Below are positions 24,476 through 33,265 of a stretch of DNA of 48,696 nt, piece by piece (the stretch's first letter is position 1; each line of letters begins with the position of its first letter). A program made the translations under genes and the position numbers. Origin of the DNA: Clostridia bacterium. GTDB taxonomy: Bacteria > Bacillota > Clostridia > Christensenellales > Aristaeellaceae. The stretch spans positions 1 to 48,696 of the forward strand of contig CAAGFE010000064.1 of the NCBI GenBank assembly GCA_900769075.1, written 5' to 3'. The notes beneath the pieces are model-generated. The model ran no database searches and was not told the origin of the DNA. It worked only from the letters and a program-made list of their open reading frames with translations.

Positions 24476-25554
24476 TCCTGTCGCTCCTTCCACATGTCCA
24501 GGATGGCGATGGCGGTCATGGCCTCGATCACCGGCACCGCCCGGGGCAGGATGCACGGGTCGTGGCGGCCGTGGATTTCCACCTCGGTGTTCTCCCCGGT
24601 TTTGAGGGACACCGTCCGCTGCTTGATGGCGATGGAAGGCGTGGGCCGGATGGCACAGCGGAAAATCACCGGCATGCCGTTGGTGATGCCGCCGTTCACG
24701 CCGCCGGAATGGTTGGTTTCCGTCACGACGCGCCCCTCCGCCATGCGGAAGGCATCGTTGGCCTGGCTGCCCCGCAGCGCCGCGAAGCCGAAGCCCTCGC
24801 CAAATTCAACCCCCTTCACGGCGGGCACCGAGAACAGCAGATGGCTGATCTGGCTCTCCACGCTGTCAAAGAAGGGCGCACCCAGCCCGGCGGGCAAACC
24901 GGTCACCATGCACTCGATCACGCCGCCGACGGAATCGCAGGCATTGCGGGCGTCCATGGCGGCAGCTTCCATCTGCGCGTCCAGCCCTTCGGTCAGGACG
25001 GGCAGATGCATTTGCTTCAAATAGGAATAATCGGCATCCGGGTCAGCGTTCATCAGGGAAGCGTCCTGCACAGAGCCAAGCCGCTGGATGTGGCAGGCAA
25101 TCCTCACCCCCTGCCGGGCCAGCCACTGGCTGCACAGCGCGCCCGCCGCCACCAGCGGCGCCGTCAGCCGCCCGGAAAAGGAGCCGCCCCCGCGCCAGTC
25201 CTCATAGCCGAAATACCGCACATGCCCGGTGTAATCCGCGTGACCGGGGCGGACGAGGTCAACGCCGTCGCCATAATCCCGGCTGCGCTGGTTGGTGTTC
25301 CGGATGAGGATGCAGATGGGCTGACCGGTAGTGCGGCCGTTCAGCACGCCGGAGAGGAATTCGGGCGCGTCGGCCTCCCTGCGGGCAGTGGTGAGCAGGC
25401 TCTGGCCCGGCGCACGGCGCGCCATCTCCGCCAGCAGGTGATCCATGTCGATCTCCATGCCGGCGGGAAATCCGTCCAGCGTCACGCCGATGGCCTCGCC
25501 ATGGCTCTGCCCAAAGATGGACAGCTTCAGGTGCTGCCCGTATGTGCTGCTCAT
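24463..25554 (-). CDS. aroC: Chorismate synthase
   Basis: Last step of the common shikimate pathway; needs reduced FMN. The 363-residue protein carries the three family signatures: GQSHGEAIGVTLDGFPAGM, GGGSFSGRLTAPLVAAGAL near residue 120, and a C-terminal RHDPCILPRAVPVIEAM. The ATG overlaps the aroA stop by four bases (ATGA) and the gene overlaps pheA, so the three are one translationally coupled unit. Confidence 0.96.
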   Translation of the reverse strand: MSSTYGQHLKLSIFGQSHGEAIGVTLDGFPAGMEIDMDHLLAEMARRAPGQSLLTTARREADAPEFLSGVLNGRTTGQPICILIRNTNQRSRDYGDGVDLVRPGHADYTGHVRYFGYEDWRGGGSFSGRLTAPLVAAGALCSQWLARQGVRIACHIQRLGSVQDASLMNADPDADYSYLKQMHLPVLTEGLDAQMEAAAMDARNACDSVGGVIECMVTGLPAGLGAPFFDSVESQISHLLFSVPAVKGVEFGEGFGFAALRGSQANDAFRMAEGRVVTETNHSGGVNGGITNGMPVIFRCAIRPTPSIAIKQRTVSLKTGENTEVEIHGRHDPCILPRAVPVIEAMTAIAILDMWKERQECLL

Positions 25555-26822
25555 TCAGCCTTTCCTCCAAGCTTCTGATACACGTTGATAAACTCGGGCC
25601 AGGATTTGTTCAGCGCCTGAACACCCGCGACCGTCACCGGGGTTTCCGCCACGCTGGCAGCCAGCGCCCCCAGCATGACCATGCGGTGATCGTTGTAATC
25701 CGGCAGCGTCACGCCGCCCCTGAGCTGGTGCACGCCAGTGATGACGATGGCATCGCCCTCCGCGCGGGCGTTGCCGCCCAGGAGGTTCAATATCTCCACC
25801 GTCGCCGCCAGCCGGTCGCACTCCTTCAGGCGGAGCCGTCCGCAGCCGCTGAGCCGGCTCTCCCCCGCCGCCAGCTGGCAGGTCAGGGCAATGACCGGGG
25901 CAATGTCTGGACAATCCGCCATGTCGAGGGCTGTGCCAGTCAGGCCATCCGCCGTGACGCTCACGCCGGTTTCGTCCTCACAGACCTTCGCGCCCAAGGC
26001 TTCCAGATGCTTGAGGACTGCCCGATCCCCCTGGGTGGTTTCCCGGGCCAGATGGGTGACCGTCACCCGATGGCCCAGCGCGCCCGCGCACAGCAGCACC
26101 GCCGCCTGGGAATAATCCCCCGACAGCCGCCCATCCTTCGCCTGATACTGCTGGTGACCGGGAATGCGCCAGGAGAAGGGCGCCGTTTCCTCCAGCACCA
26201 CGCCGCTTTGGGTGAGCGCCTCCACCGTCATGCGGATGTACCCGGCGCTTTCCACCGGCGGCTCGACGGTCAGGGTGGAATCCTCCGCCAGCAGCGGCAG
26301 CGCGAACATCAGCCCCGACACAAACTGGCTGGACACATTGCCGGGCAGCACATAATGACCCGCCTCCAGCTGGCCCTGAACGGTCAGCTCCGCCGCGCCG
26401 TCGCAGCCCACGCCCATGCGCCAGCGCACGCCCCGGGGCACAAACAGGTCCCGGTACACATCCATCGGTCGCTGCCCAAGCCTGCCATGCATGCGGAACA
26501 CGCCGCCCCTTGCCATCGCCAGGGCAATGGGCACGAAAAAGCGCAGCGTGGAGCCGCTTTCGCCGCAGTCCAGCACGGGGAGCCGGGCGGGCTTGCGGGC
26601 ATAGCCGGTCACGGTCAGCTGATCCTGATCCAGCTCGATTCTGGCCCCCAGGGCCTTGAGGCAGCGGGCCGTCGCCGCCATATCGGCGGACTCCATAAAG
26701 CCGCCCAGCGTGGTCGTTCCATGGGTCAGGCCCGCGCAGATCATCCGGCGGTGGGCCTCCGACTTGGATGCGGGCGCGGCCACCGTACCCGTCAGGTGCG
26801 CGGGAAGAAACGTCATATCCAT
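25551..26822 (-). CDS. aroA: 3-phosphoshikimate 1-carboxyvinyltransferase (EPSP synthase)
   Basis: Joins phosphoenolpyruvate and shikimate 3-phosphate. With the start at 26822 (MDMTFLPAHLTGTVAAPASK) it has 423 residues, normal for the family; AAGGAG stands about twelve bases upstream. Motifs include the Lys of ASKSEAHR, LDCGESGSTLRFFVPIAL, RLSGDYSQAAVLLC and the C-terminal LPDYNDHRMVMLGAL. The second signature normally reads GNSGTT or GNAGTA; here it is GESGST. This is the class II-like form whose glyphosate response differs from the enteric enzyme, but that cannot be judged from sequence alone. Confidence 0.94.
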   Translation of the reverse strand: MDMTFLPAHLTGTVAAPASKSEAHRRMICAGLTHGTTTLGGFMESADMAATARCLKALGARIELDQDQLTVTGYARKPARLPVLDCGESGSTLRFFVPIALAMARGGVFRMHGRLGQRPMDVYRDLFVPRGVRWRMGVGCDGAAELTVQGQLEAGHYVLPGNVSSQFVSGLMFALPLLAEDSTLTVEPPVESAGYIRMTVEALTQSGVVLEETAPFSWRIPGHQQYQAKDGRLSGDYSQAAVLLCAGALGHRVTVTHLARETTQGDRAVLKHLEALGAKVCEDETGVSVTADGLTGTALDMADCPDIAPVIALTCQLAAGESRLSGCGRLRLKECDRLAATVEILNLLGGNARAEGDAIVITGVHQLRGGVTLPDYNDHRMVMLGALAASVAETPVTVAGVQALNKSWPEFINVYQKLGGKAE

Positions 26823-26949
26823 AGGCAGGGATTGCTCCTTCATAGAATACTGTGCCCTTATCATATCATGCTTCCGTTCCCTTGTGTTGTTTTTGCACTG
26901 TATTTCGCCCAGCCTGTACAGCGAAAAAACAAGGATACAGAATGCAGGC

Positions 26950-26990
26950 AAAAAACAACCGGCAGCTGACGCCTTCACATCAGCCGCCGG
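26950..26990 (-). terminator. Terminator of trpS
   Basis: Minus-strand eleven-base stem (26980-26990 with 26959-26969), ten-base loop and a T-rich run. Confidence 0.85.
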
Positions 26991-27000
26991 AGCAAAGCGA

Positions 27001-28020
27001 TCAGCCGCGGGCCGCGAAGCCGACCTTCTTCTGCACCTTGCGCAGCGTCTTGTTGGCCAGGTAGGCAGCGGTCTTGGCGTTCTCATCCAGCACGCTCTGG
27101 AGGTATCCCTTGTCCGCGATCAGGCGCTTGTATTCCGCCTGCAGGGGCTCGAGGGCCGCGATGACGCAATCCGCCGTGCGGGTCTTGAGGGCGCCGTAGC
27201 CCTGGCCCTCCATTTCGCGCACCAGCGCGTCGATTTCGCCCGCGCCCAGGGCGCTCATGATGCTCAGCAGGTTGGACACGCCGGGCTTGTTCTCCGGGTC
27301 GAAGCGGATTTCGCCGTCGGAGTCGGTCACGGCACGCTTGATCTTGCGGCGGATGGTATCGGGATCATCCGTCAGGGCGACGAAGGTGTCCTCCGGGTCG
27401 GACTTGGACATCTTGCGGGTGGGCTCCTGGAGGCTCATGATCCGTGCGCCGACCTTGGGGATATATCCCTCGGGGATGGTGAACACATCGCCGTAGATGC
27501 CGTTGAAGCGCTGGGCGATGTCGCGGCAGATTTCCAGGTGCTGCTTCTGGTCGTGGCCCACAGGCACCAGGTTGGTCTGGTACAGCAGGATGTCCGCCGC
27601 CATCAGCACGGGGTAGGTGAACAGGCCCACGTTGATATTGTCCGCATGCTTGGCGGACTTGTCCTTGAACTGGGTCATGCGGTTCATCTCGCCCATGTAG
27701 GTGAAGCAGCTGAGAATCCATGCCAGCTCCGCGTGGCCGGACACATGGCTCTGGCAGTAGATAAGGCTCTTTTGGGGATCGATGCCGCTGGCGATGTAGA
27801 TGGCAGCCAGCTCCAGGCAGCGGCGGCGCAGCTCGGCGGGATTCTGGCGGACGGTGATGGCATGCATATCCACGATGGAGTAGATGCAGTCATAGTCGTC
27901 CTGGAGCTTGGAGAAGTTCTTCAGTGCGCCGATGTAGTTGCCCAGGGTCAGCGTACCGGAGGGCTGGATGCCGGAAAAAATGACCGGCTTCCTTTCGGGC
28001 TTGACAATCGCTTCGGACAT
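27001..28020 (-). CDS. trpS: Tryptophanyl-tRNA synthetase
   Basis: Charges tRNA-Trp. The 339-residue class I synthetase has the ATP-binding signature PSGTLTLGNYIGAL (HIGH-equivalent), the KMSKS loop as RKMSKSD (about residue 203), and the TrpRS pattern MAADILLYQTNLVPVGHDQ. AGGAGG precedes the ATG. Expression is controlled by a T-box leader with a TGG specifier candidate (see that entry). It is a single-gene unit with its own promoter and terminator. Confidence 0.96.
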   Translation of the reverse strand: MSEAIVKPERKPVIFSGIQPSGTLTLGNYIGALKNFSKLQDDYDCIYSIVDMHAITVRQNPAELRRRCLELAAIYIASGIDPQKSLIYCQSHVSGHAELAWILSCFTYMGEMNRMTQFKDKSAKHADNINVGLFTYPVLMAADILLYQTNLVPVGHDQKQHLEICRDIAQRFNGIYGDVFTIPEGYIPKVGARIMSLQEPTRKMSKSDPEDTFVALTDDPDTIRRKIKRAVTDSDGEIRFDPENKPGVSNLLSIMSALGAGEIDALVREMEGQGYGALKTRTADCVIAALEPLQAEYKRLIADKGYLQSVLDENAKTAAYLANKTLRKVQKKVGFAARG

Positions 28021-28085
28021 GGTGGTTTCCTCCTTTGAAATCGCGGTGTTCCGGCCGGGGACGCCATCACGCCTTTTGCATCAAC

Positions 28086-28327
28086 AAATAAAAGCAGCCT
28101 TCCATCCCCATCCCTGGGGACAGATGACTGCGGTGCCACCCCACTTGCACAGGGCATGCCTGCGCCTCTCCATCCCGGTAACGGTGGAAGCCGTCGCGGG
28201 ATACGCAGGCTGCGCGCCCTTCCCCCGCGCCCTCGAAGCCCCAATGTCCTCGCCGTCCGCCGCCGGGCTTGCACTGTCCCCGGCTCGCTGCGGGTGACCT
28301 GACGATTCCGCTGCTTCTCATCGGTGT
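28086..28327 (-). promoter_or_regulatory. T-box riboswitch leader of trpS
   Basis: Leader of about 240 bases that senses uncharged tRNA-Trp. The hallmark GGGTGGCACCGCAG is at 28141-28128. It partly overlaps the upstream arm of a terminator hairpin (28094-28131, with a T-rich tail at 28093-28086), so pairing with the tRNA acceptor end would form the antiterminator. Upstream, AGCGAGCCGGGGACAGTGC resembles the conserved stem I distal part. A TGG codon at 28243-28241 (context ACATTGGGGC) is the likely specifier for Trp. The exact stem I fold was not computed. Confidence 0.88.
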
Positions 28328-28333
28328 TGTCAT

Positions 28334-28362
28334 AGTGTAGCACGGTTGATCGAAAAATGCAA
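28334..28362 (-). promoter_or_regulatory. Promoter of the trpS T-box leader
   Basis: Minus-strand TTGCAT (28362-28357), 17 bases, TACACT (28339-28334). Confidence 0.65.
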
Positions 28363-28521
28363 GCACTATTTCTGATTTTCTCTTCCGCATGACAGCCGCA
28401 CTATCCTTCCGGTTTACCATCAGTAAACCTTTTTTTCGCCCGCTCAGGCGCGGAATGCTTGATCTGCGCGGATTTTCCGACCATTTTTGCAGGGATTCGA
28501 CGAAAAAATATGAAAAACCCC

Positions 28522-28550
28522 TTGACACGCACCCGCTGATATGATTTAAT
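28522..28550 (+). promoter_or_regulatory. Promoter of the pot regulator and operon
   Basis: Perfect TTGACA (28522-28527), 17-base spacer, TTTAAT (28545-28550). Two palindromes follow immediately downstream. Confidence 0.82.
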
Positions 28551-28564
28551 AGCAGCGGCTCCCG

Positions 28565-28600
28565 AGTTTAGTTTTTCTAAACTTCGAGACACAATATTGT
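28565..28600 (+). promoter_or_regulatory. Two palindromes downstream of the pot promoter (probable operators)
   Basis: A perfect seven-base inverted repeat with a five-T centre (28565-28583, AGTTTAG and CTAAACT) covers about +8 to +26 from the predicted start of transcription. A ten-base perfect palindrome, ACAATATTGT, follows at 28591-28600. The position is ideal for repression by the XRE-cupin protein encoded next. Confidence 0.6.
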
Positions 28601-28642
28601 CTTTATCCGCTTCATCCGACGGGTCTGAAAGGAGAGGTCGCT

Positions 28643-29188
28643 ATGATGGACATCGGTGAGAAGCTCCGCCAGCTGCGGCTGCAGCGCGGGCTGACCCAGG
28701 AAGACATGGCTGACCGATGCGAATTGTCCAAGGGCTTTATCTCCCAGGTGGAACGCAATCTGGCGTCGCCCTCCATCGCCACGCTGACAGATATGCTAGA
28801 GTGCCTTGGCTCGTCCCTGAGCCAGTTCTTCTCCGAGGACAAGAACGAGAAAACCGTCTTTGCGCCTCAGGACATGTTCGTCAAGGAGGACGAGGAGGAG
28901 CTGCACGGCTCCATCACCTGGCTGGTGCCCGACGCGCAGAAAAACGCCATGGAGCCCATCCTGGTGGAAATGAACGAGGGCGGCGCGTCTTATCCCCTGC
29001 CGCCCCACGAAGGCGAGGAATTCGGCTACGTCCTGCAGGGCACGGTGTATCTGGTCACGGGGGAAAAGAAAACCCGCGTGCGCACCGGCTGCAGCTTCTG
29101 CATTCATCCCCGGGAGAGCCACTGCCTGGTCAACGCAGGCAAGTCCAAGGCCCGGGTGCTGTGGGTGTCCAATCCGCCCATTTTCTGA
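28643..29188 (+). CDS. XRE-cupin transcriptional regulator of polyamine transport
   Basis: Probable sensor-repressor for the potABCD genes. The 181-residue protein has an N-terminal helix-turn-helix of the Cro/XRE type (IGEKLRQLRLQRGLTQEDMA, then SKGFISQVERNLASPSIATL, residues about 4-62) and a C-terminal cupin barrel (about 105-178; PPHEGEEFGYVLQGTVYLVT, FCIHPRESHCLVNAGKSKAR). The layout is that of PuuR and related regulators, whose cupin binds polyamines or related metabolites. GAAAGGAG lies ten bases before the first ATG. It starts 31 bases before potA, in the same direction, so it is probably autoregulated with the operon. Confidence 0.9.
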   Translation: MMDIGEKLRQLRLQRGLTQEDMADRCELSKGFISQVERNLASPSIATLTDMLECLGSSLSQFFSEDKNEKTVFAPQDMFVKEDEEELHGSITWLVPDAQKNAMEPILVEMNEGGASYPLPPHEGEEFGYVLQGTVYLVTGEKKTRVRTGCSFCIHPRESHCLVNAGKSKARVLWVSNPPIF

Positions 29189-29219
29189 TTTTGATATGTA
29201 TTGAAGGGAGCCTGTCTGT

Positions 29220-30311
29220 ATGAAGAACGAGCAGCTCAACGAACGCATCGCAAAGGCCCGTCAGAAGGATCACCTGATTGACCTGATCGGCATCGGCAAG
29301 GAATATGACGGCGTGAAGGTGCTCAAGGATATCAACCTGTACATCCGCAAGAAGGAGTTTGTGACCCTGCTGGGGCCCTCCGGCTGCGGCAAGACCACCA
29401 CGCTGCGCATCATCGGCGGCTTTGAAACGCCCACGGAGGGCGCGCTGCTCTTTGAGGGCCAGGAGATCTCCGACCTGCCGCCCTACAAGCGCCGCGTCAA
29501 CACCGTGTTCCAGAAGTACGCCCTCTTCCCCCATCTGAACGTGTATGACAACATCGCCTTCGGCCTGAAGCTGAAAAAGATGCCCAAGCGGATGATTGAC
29601 GAGAAGGTCGAGCAGATGCTGGAGCTGGTGAACCTCAAGGGCTACGGCAAACGCCATGTGGAAGCCCTCTCCGGCGGTCAGCAGCAGCGGGTGGCCATCG
29701 CCCGCAGCCTGATCAACGAGCCGGAGGTGCTGCTGCTGGACGAGCCCCTGGGGGCCCTGGACCTCAAGCTCCGCAAGGACATGCAGCTGGAGCTGAAATC
29801 CATGCAGCAGCGCCTGGGCATCACCTTCATCTACGTCACCCACGATCAGGAGGAGGCCCTGACCATGTCCGACACCATCGTGGTGATGAAGGACGGCACC
29901 ATCCAGCAGATCGGCGACCCCAAGACCATCTACGATGAGCCGGCCAACGCCTTTGTGGCGGACTTTATCGGCGAATCCAACATCCTGCGCGGCACGATGA
30001 TCCGGGATGAGCTGGTGGAGTTTGCCGGGGAAGCCTTCCCCTGCGTGGACTCCGGCTTCGGTGAGAACGCCCCGGTCGATGTGGTCATCCGTCCCGAGGA
30101 CGTCATGCTGGTCGGCGAGGACGTGGGGCAGATCACCGGCACCATCCGTTCCGTGCTGTTCAAGGGCGTGCACTATGAGATGATGATTGATACCGGCGCC
30201 TACACCTTCAAGGTGCATTCCACCACCATGCAGCCCCAGGGCAGCAAGGTCGGGCTGAACATCGTCCCCTTCAACATCCACATCATGAAGCCCATGCAGG
30301 AGGAAAACTGA
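29220..30311 (+). CDS. potA: Spermidine/putrescine ABC importer, ATPase PotA
   Basis: Cytosolic ATPase of 363 residues. Walker A GPSGCGKTT, Q-loop VFQKYALFPHLNV, signature LSGGQQQRVAIARSL, Walker B VLLLDEPLGALDLKLR, switch histidine YVTHDQEEAL, and a C-terminal TOBE domain with RPEDVMLVGEDVGQITGTI. Family length and context (permeases PotB, PotC and binding protein PotD directly downstream) support polyamine uptake. GAAGGGAG precedes the ATG. Confidence 0.95.
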   Translation: MKNEQLNERIAKARQKDHLIDLIGIGKEYDGVKVLKDINLYIRKKEFVTLLGPSGCGKTTTLRIIGGFETPTEGALLFEGQEISDLPPYKRRVNTVFQKYALFPHLNVYDNIAFGLKLKKMPKRMIDEKVEQMLELVNLKGYGKRHVEALSGGQQQRVAIARSLINEPEVLLLDEPLGALDLKLRKDMQLELKSMQQRLGITFIYVTHDQEEALTMSDTIVVMKDGTIQQIGDPKTIYDEPANAFVADFIGESNILRGTMIRDELVEFAGEAFPCVDSGFGENAPVDVVIRPEDVMLVGEDVGQITGTIRSVLFKGVHYEMMIDTGAYTFKVHSTTMQPQGSKVGLNIVPFNIHIMKPMQEEN

Positions 30312-30313
30312 CG

Positions 30314-31306
30314 ATGCGTTCTGATATGTCGCTCCCCTGGTGGGCATGGGCGGCGATGGGCGCGGGTCTGATCGTGTTTGCGGCCATGATCGCTTTGACC
30401 GTCAAGCGCAACCGCGGCATGCACCGTTCCCTGTTCGCCTCGCCCTACGCGCTGTGGATGATCATCTTCACCATCCTGCCGGTCATCCTGATCAGCTATT
30501 ATGCCCTGACCGACGCCACCGGTGCCTTCACCCTGGACAACTTCAAGAACTTCTGGGATTCCAACTACGAGTCCAACAAGGTCATCCTGGATGTGATGGG
30601 CGACGCCGGCGCGGATTACATCACCCGCGGCACGGTGAATGTGGACACTTTGGTCTACTCCCTGTGGATGGCCTTCAAGTGCACGGTCATCTGCCTGGTG
30701 CTGGGGTATCCTGCGGCGCTGTTCATGGCCGACCGCAACATGAAGCTCGGCGCCACCCTCGTTGTCCTCTTCATCATCCCCATGTGGATGAACTTCCTGC
30801 TGCGCACCATCGCCTGGATGAGCCTGCTGGAGGATTCCGGGCTGATCAACGCCTTCCTGAAATGGCTTGGCGTGGGCAGCGTCCAGCTGATGTACAACTC
30901 CAACGCCGTGCTGCTGGGCATGGTGTACAACTTCCTGCCCTTCATGGTTTTCCCCATCTACACGGTGCTGTCGAAGATGGACTTCCGCCTGTCCGAGGCC
31001 GCAGCCGATCTGGGCTGCAACAGCTTCCAGACCCTGTACAAGGTGACCATGCCCCTCTCCATCCCCGGCGTGGTCAGCGGCATCACGATGGTGTTCATGC
31101 CCTCCGTGACGACCTTCTTCATCCCGCGGGTGCTGGGCGGCGGCAACACGATGATGTTCGGCGACCTGATTGAATCGAAGTTCCTCACCGAGGGCAACTG
31201 GAACGTCGGCTCCGCCCTGTCCCTGATCATGATGCTGCTGATCCTCGTCAGCCTCTCCATTCTGCGCAAGGTGGATCCCAACGGCGAAGGAGGCGGTATC
31301 GCATGA
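30314..31306 (+). CDS. potB: Spermidine/putrescine ABC importer, permease PotB
   Basis: Membrane subunit of 330 residues with about seven hydrophobic segments, including one extra at the N-terminus. The PotB pattern MWMNFLLRTIAWMSLLEDSG and the EAA coupling loop EAAADLGCNSFQTLYKVTMP are clear. It starts two bases after the potA stop and ends with a four-base overlap with potC. A 60-residue extracytoplasmic insertion (about residues 70-110) between the first two core segments is longer than usual. Confidence 0.93.
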   Translation: MRSDMSLPWWAWAAMGAGLIVFAAMIALTVKRNRGMHRSLFASPYALWMIIFTILPVILISYYALTDATGAFTLDNFKNFWDSNYESNKVILDVMGDAGADYITRGTVNVDTLVYSLWMAFKCTVICLVLGYPAALFMADRNMKLGATLVVLFIIPMWMNFLLRTIAWMSLLEDSGLINAFLKWLGVGSVQLMYNSNAVLLGMVYNFLPFMVFPIYTVLSKMDFRLSEAAADLGCNSFQTLYKVTMPLSIPGVVSGITMVFMPSVTTFFIPRVLGGGNTMMFGDLIESKFLTEGNWNVGSALSLIMMLLILVSLSILRKVDPNGEGGGIA

Positions 31307-32073
31307 TGAAATGGCTCAAACGATGCTACCTGGGCATCGTCCTGGTGTTCCTGTATGTGCCGATCCTGGTGCTGATCGTGCAGAGCTTCAACGCGGGCAA
31401 ATCCCGGGCAAAGTGGGAAGGCTTCTCCTTCCGCTGGTACATCGAGCTGTTCCAGGATGAGCGCATCCTCAACGCGCTGTATGTCACCCTGTCCATCGCG
31501 GTCGTGGCGATGCTCGTCTCCACGCTGCTGGGCACCCTGGCCGCCATCGGCATCCACGCGATGAAAAAACGGCCCCAGGCGCTGATGATGACCCTCACCA
31601 ACCTGCCCAACACCATGCCCGACATCGTCACCGGCATCTCCCTGATGCTGCTGTTCATCTTCACCAAGGTGGAGCGCGGCTACATGACGATGCTGCTGGC
31701 ACACATCACCTTCGACACCCCCTATGTCATCCTCTCGGTGCTGCCCAAGCTGAAGCAGATGAACCGGCATACCTACGAGGCTGCGCTGGATCTGGGCGCA
31801 ACGCCCATGTACGCGCTGCTCCACGTCATCATCCCGGAATGCAGGCAGGGCATCATCACCGGCGCCATGCTGGCCTTCACCCTCTCCCTGGATGATTTCA
31901 CCATCAGCTATTTCACCACCTCTCCCCTGGTGCAGAACCTTTCCACGCTGATTTACTCCTCCGCCCGCAAGGGCATTGACCCCTCGCTCAACGCCCTGTC
32001 GGCGCTGATGTTTGTTTCCCTGCTGGTGCTGCTGCTGGTGGTCAACCGCCGCACAGCCAACAGCGAACAATAA
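31303..32073 (+). CDS. potC: Spermidine/putrescine ABC importer, permease PotC
   Basis: Membrane subunit of 256 residues with six hydrophobic segments, a normal PotC size. Motifs are VFLYVPILVLIVQSFN at the start, LPNTMPDIVTGISLMLLF, the EAA loop EAALDLGATPMYALLHVIIP, and LSLDDFTISYFTTSP, which is strongly typical for PotC. Translation is coupled to potB by the ATGA overlap. Confidence 0.94.
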   Translation: MMKWLKRCYLGIVLVFLYVPILVLIVQSFNAGKSRAKWEGFSFRWYIELFQDERILNALYVTLSIAVVAMLVSTLLGTLAAIGIHAMKKRPQALMMTLTNLPNTMPDIVTGISLMLLFIFTKVERGYMTMLLAHITFDTPYVILSVLPKLKQMNRHTYEAALDLGATPMYALLHVIIPECRQGIITGAMLAFTLSLDDFTISYFTTSPLVQNLSTLIYSSARKGIDPSLNALSALMFVSLLVLLLVVNRRTANSEQ

Positions 32074-32105
32074 TGCCCCATCATCATTTTCAGGAGGTTA
32101 TCAAC

Positions 32106-33146
32106 ATGAAGAAGTTCCTTTCCCTGTTCCTGCTGCTGGCGCTGGTGCTGACCGCCCTGCCCGCTTCCGCCGAGGGCGTGGTGAACGTCTACAACTGGGA
32201 GGATTACATTGATCCCGCCGTCATCACCCTGTTCGAGCAGGAAACCGGCATCAAGGTCAACTACATGTGCTTCACCACCAACGAGGACATGATCGTCCAG
32301 GTCGAGGCCAACCCCGGCGCCTTCGATGTGTGCTTCCCCTCCGATTACATCATCGAGCGCATGATCAGCAAGGACATGCTGGCGGAGATCAACTATGACA
32401 ACATCCCCAACGCCAGCCAGGTGATTGATTACCTGCGCGCCCCTGACTATGACCCCGAGGAGAAGTACTCCGTGCCCTACATGTGGGGCACCGTGGGCAT
32501 CCTGTACAACACCACCATGATCGAGGAGCCCGTCAAGTCCTGGTCCATCCTGTGGGATACCCAGTATCAGAATCAGGTCATCATGCTGGACTCCATCCGC
32601 GACAGCATGGGCATCACCCTCAAGTACCTCGGGTACAGCATGAACACCCAGGAAATCCCCGCCATCATGGCCACCAAGCAGAAGCTGATCGACCAGAAGA
32701 AGAGCGGCGTGGTGAAGGCTTACCAAGTGGACGAAACCAAGGACAAGATGGTTGCGGGTGAAGCCGCCCTGGCCCTGATGTGGTCCGGCGACGCGATGTA
32801 CGCCATCGACCTGAACGAGGATCTGGACTTCTTCGTGCCGGAAGAGGGCTCCAACGTCTGGGTGGACGGCGTGGTCATCCCCAAGACCGCCAAGAACAAG
32901 GAGAACGCCGAGAAGTTCATCGACTTCCTCTGCCGCCCCGACATTGCCCAGATGAACGTGGAATACATCTGCTACTCCACCCCCATCCAGGGCGCGATTG
33001 ACCTGCTGGGCGAGGAATACACCGAGAATCATGTGCAGAACCCCGACCCGGAAGTCCTCGAAAAGTGCGAATTCTTCCACGACATCGAGGAAAAGTACCT
33101 CCGCATCTACGAAGCCATGTGGATGGAAGTGAAGAACACCAAGTAA
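32106..33146 (+). CDS. potD: Spermidine/putrescine-binding protein PotD
   Basis: Extracytoplasmic receptor of 346 residues. The ATG at 32106 follows CAGGAGG and opens a signal peptide (MKKFLSLFLLLALVLTALPA, cleavage after ASA). The mature part begins with VVNVYNWEDYIDPAVI, the hallmark of PotD/PotF, and has YDNIPNASQVIDYL, YSVPYMWGTVGILYN and a conserved Trp in LMWSGDAMYAI for the polyamine pocket. No lipobox cysteine is present, so how it is held at the cell surface is unclear. A perfect-stem terminator follows. Confidence 0.94.
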   Translation: MKKFLSLFLLLALVLTALPASAEGVVNVYNWEDYIDPAVITLFEQETGIKVNYMCFTTNEDMIVQVEANPGAFDVCFPSDYIIERMISKDMLAEINYDNIPNASQVIDYLRAPDYDPEEKYSVPYMWGTVGILYNTTMIEEPVKSWSILWDTQYQNQVIMLDSIRDSMGITLKYLGYSMNTQEIPAIMATKQKLIDQKKSGVVKAYQVDETKDKMVAGEAALALMWSGDAMYAIDLNEDLDFFVPEEGSNVWVDGVVIPKTAKNKENAEKFIDFLCRPDIAQMNVEYICYSTPIQGAIDLLGEEYTENHVQNPDPEVLEKCEFFHDIEEKYLRIYEAMWMEVKNTK

Positions 33147-33161
33147 TCCCACACAGCCAAA

Positions 33162-33208
33162 GCACCGCTGGGCAGCACGATGCAAGTGCCGTCAGCGGTG
33201 CTTTTTTC
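33162..33208 (+). terminator. Terminator of the pot operon
   Basis: Ten-base perfect stem (33162-33171 with 33194-33203) and a run of six T, 16 bases after potD. Confidence 0.9.
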
Positions 33209-33219
33209 ATCATGAACAC

Positions 33220-33254
33220 AGCCGTCCGACCTCCAACGAAGGCCGGACGGCTGT
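33220..33254 (-). terminator. Hairpin at the end of carB::dapF, possibly bidirectional
   Basis: Thirteen-base arms with one mismatch (33220-33232 and 33242-33254). T runs on both sides are weak. It lies 12 bases after the stop of the fused gene and faces the pot terminator. Confidence 0.6.
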
Positions 33255-33265
33255 TTGCTGATTGA

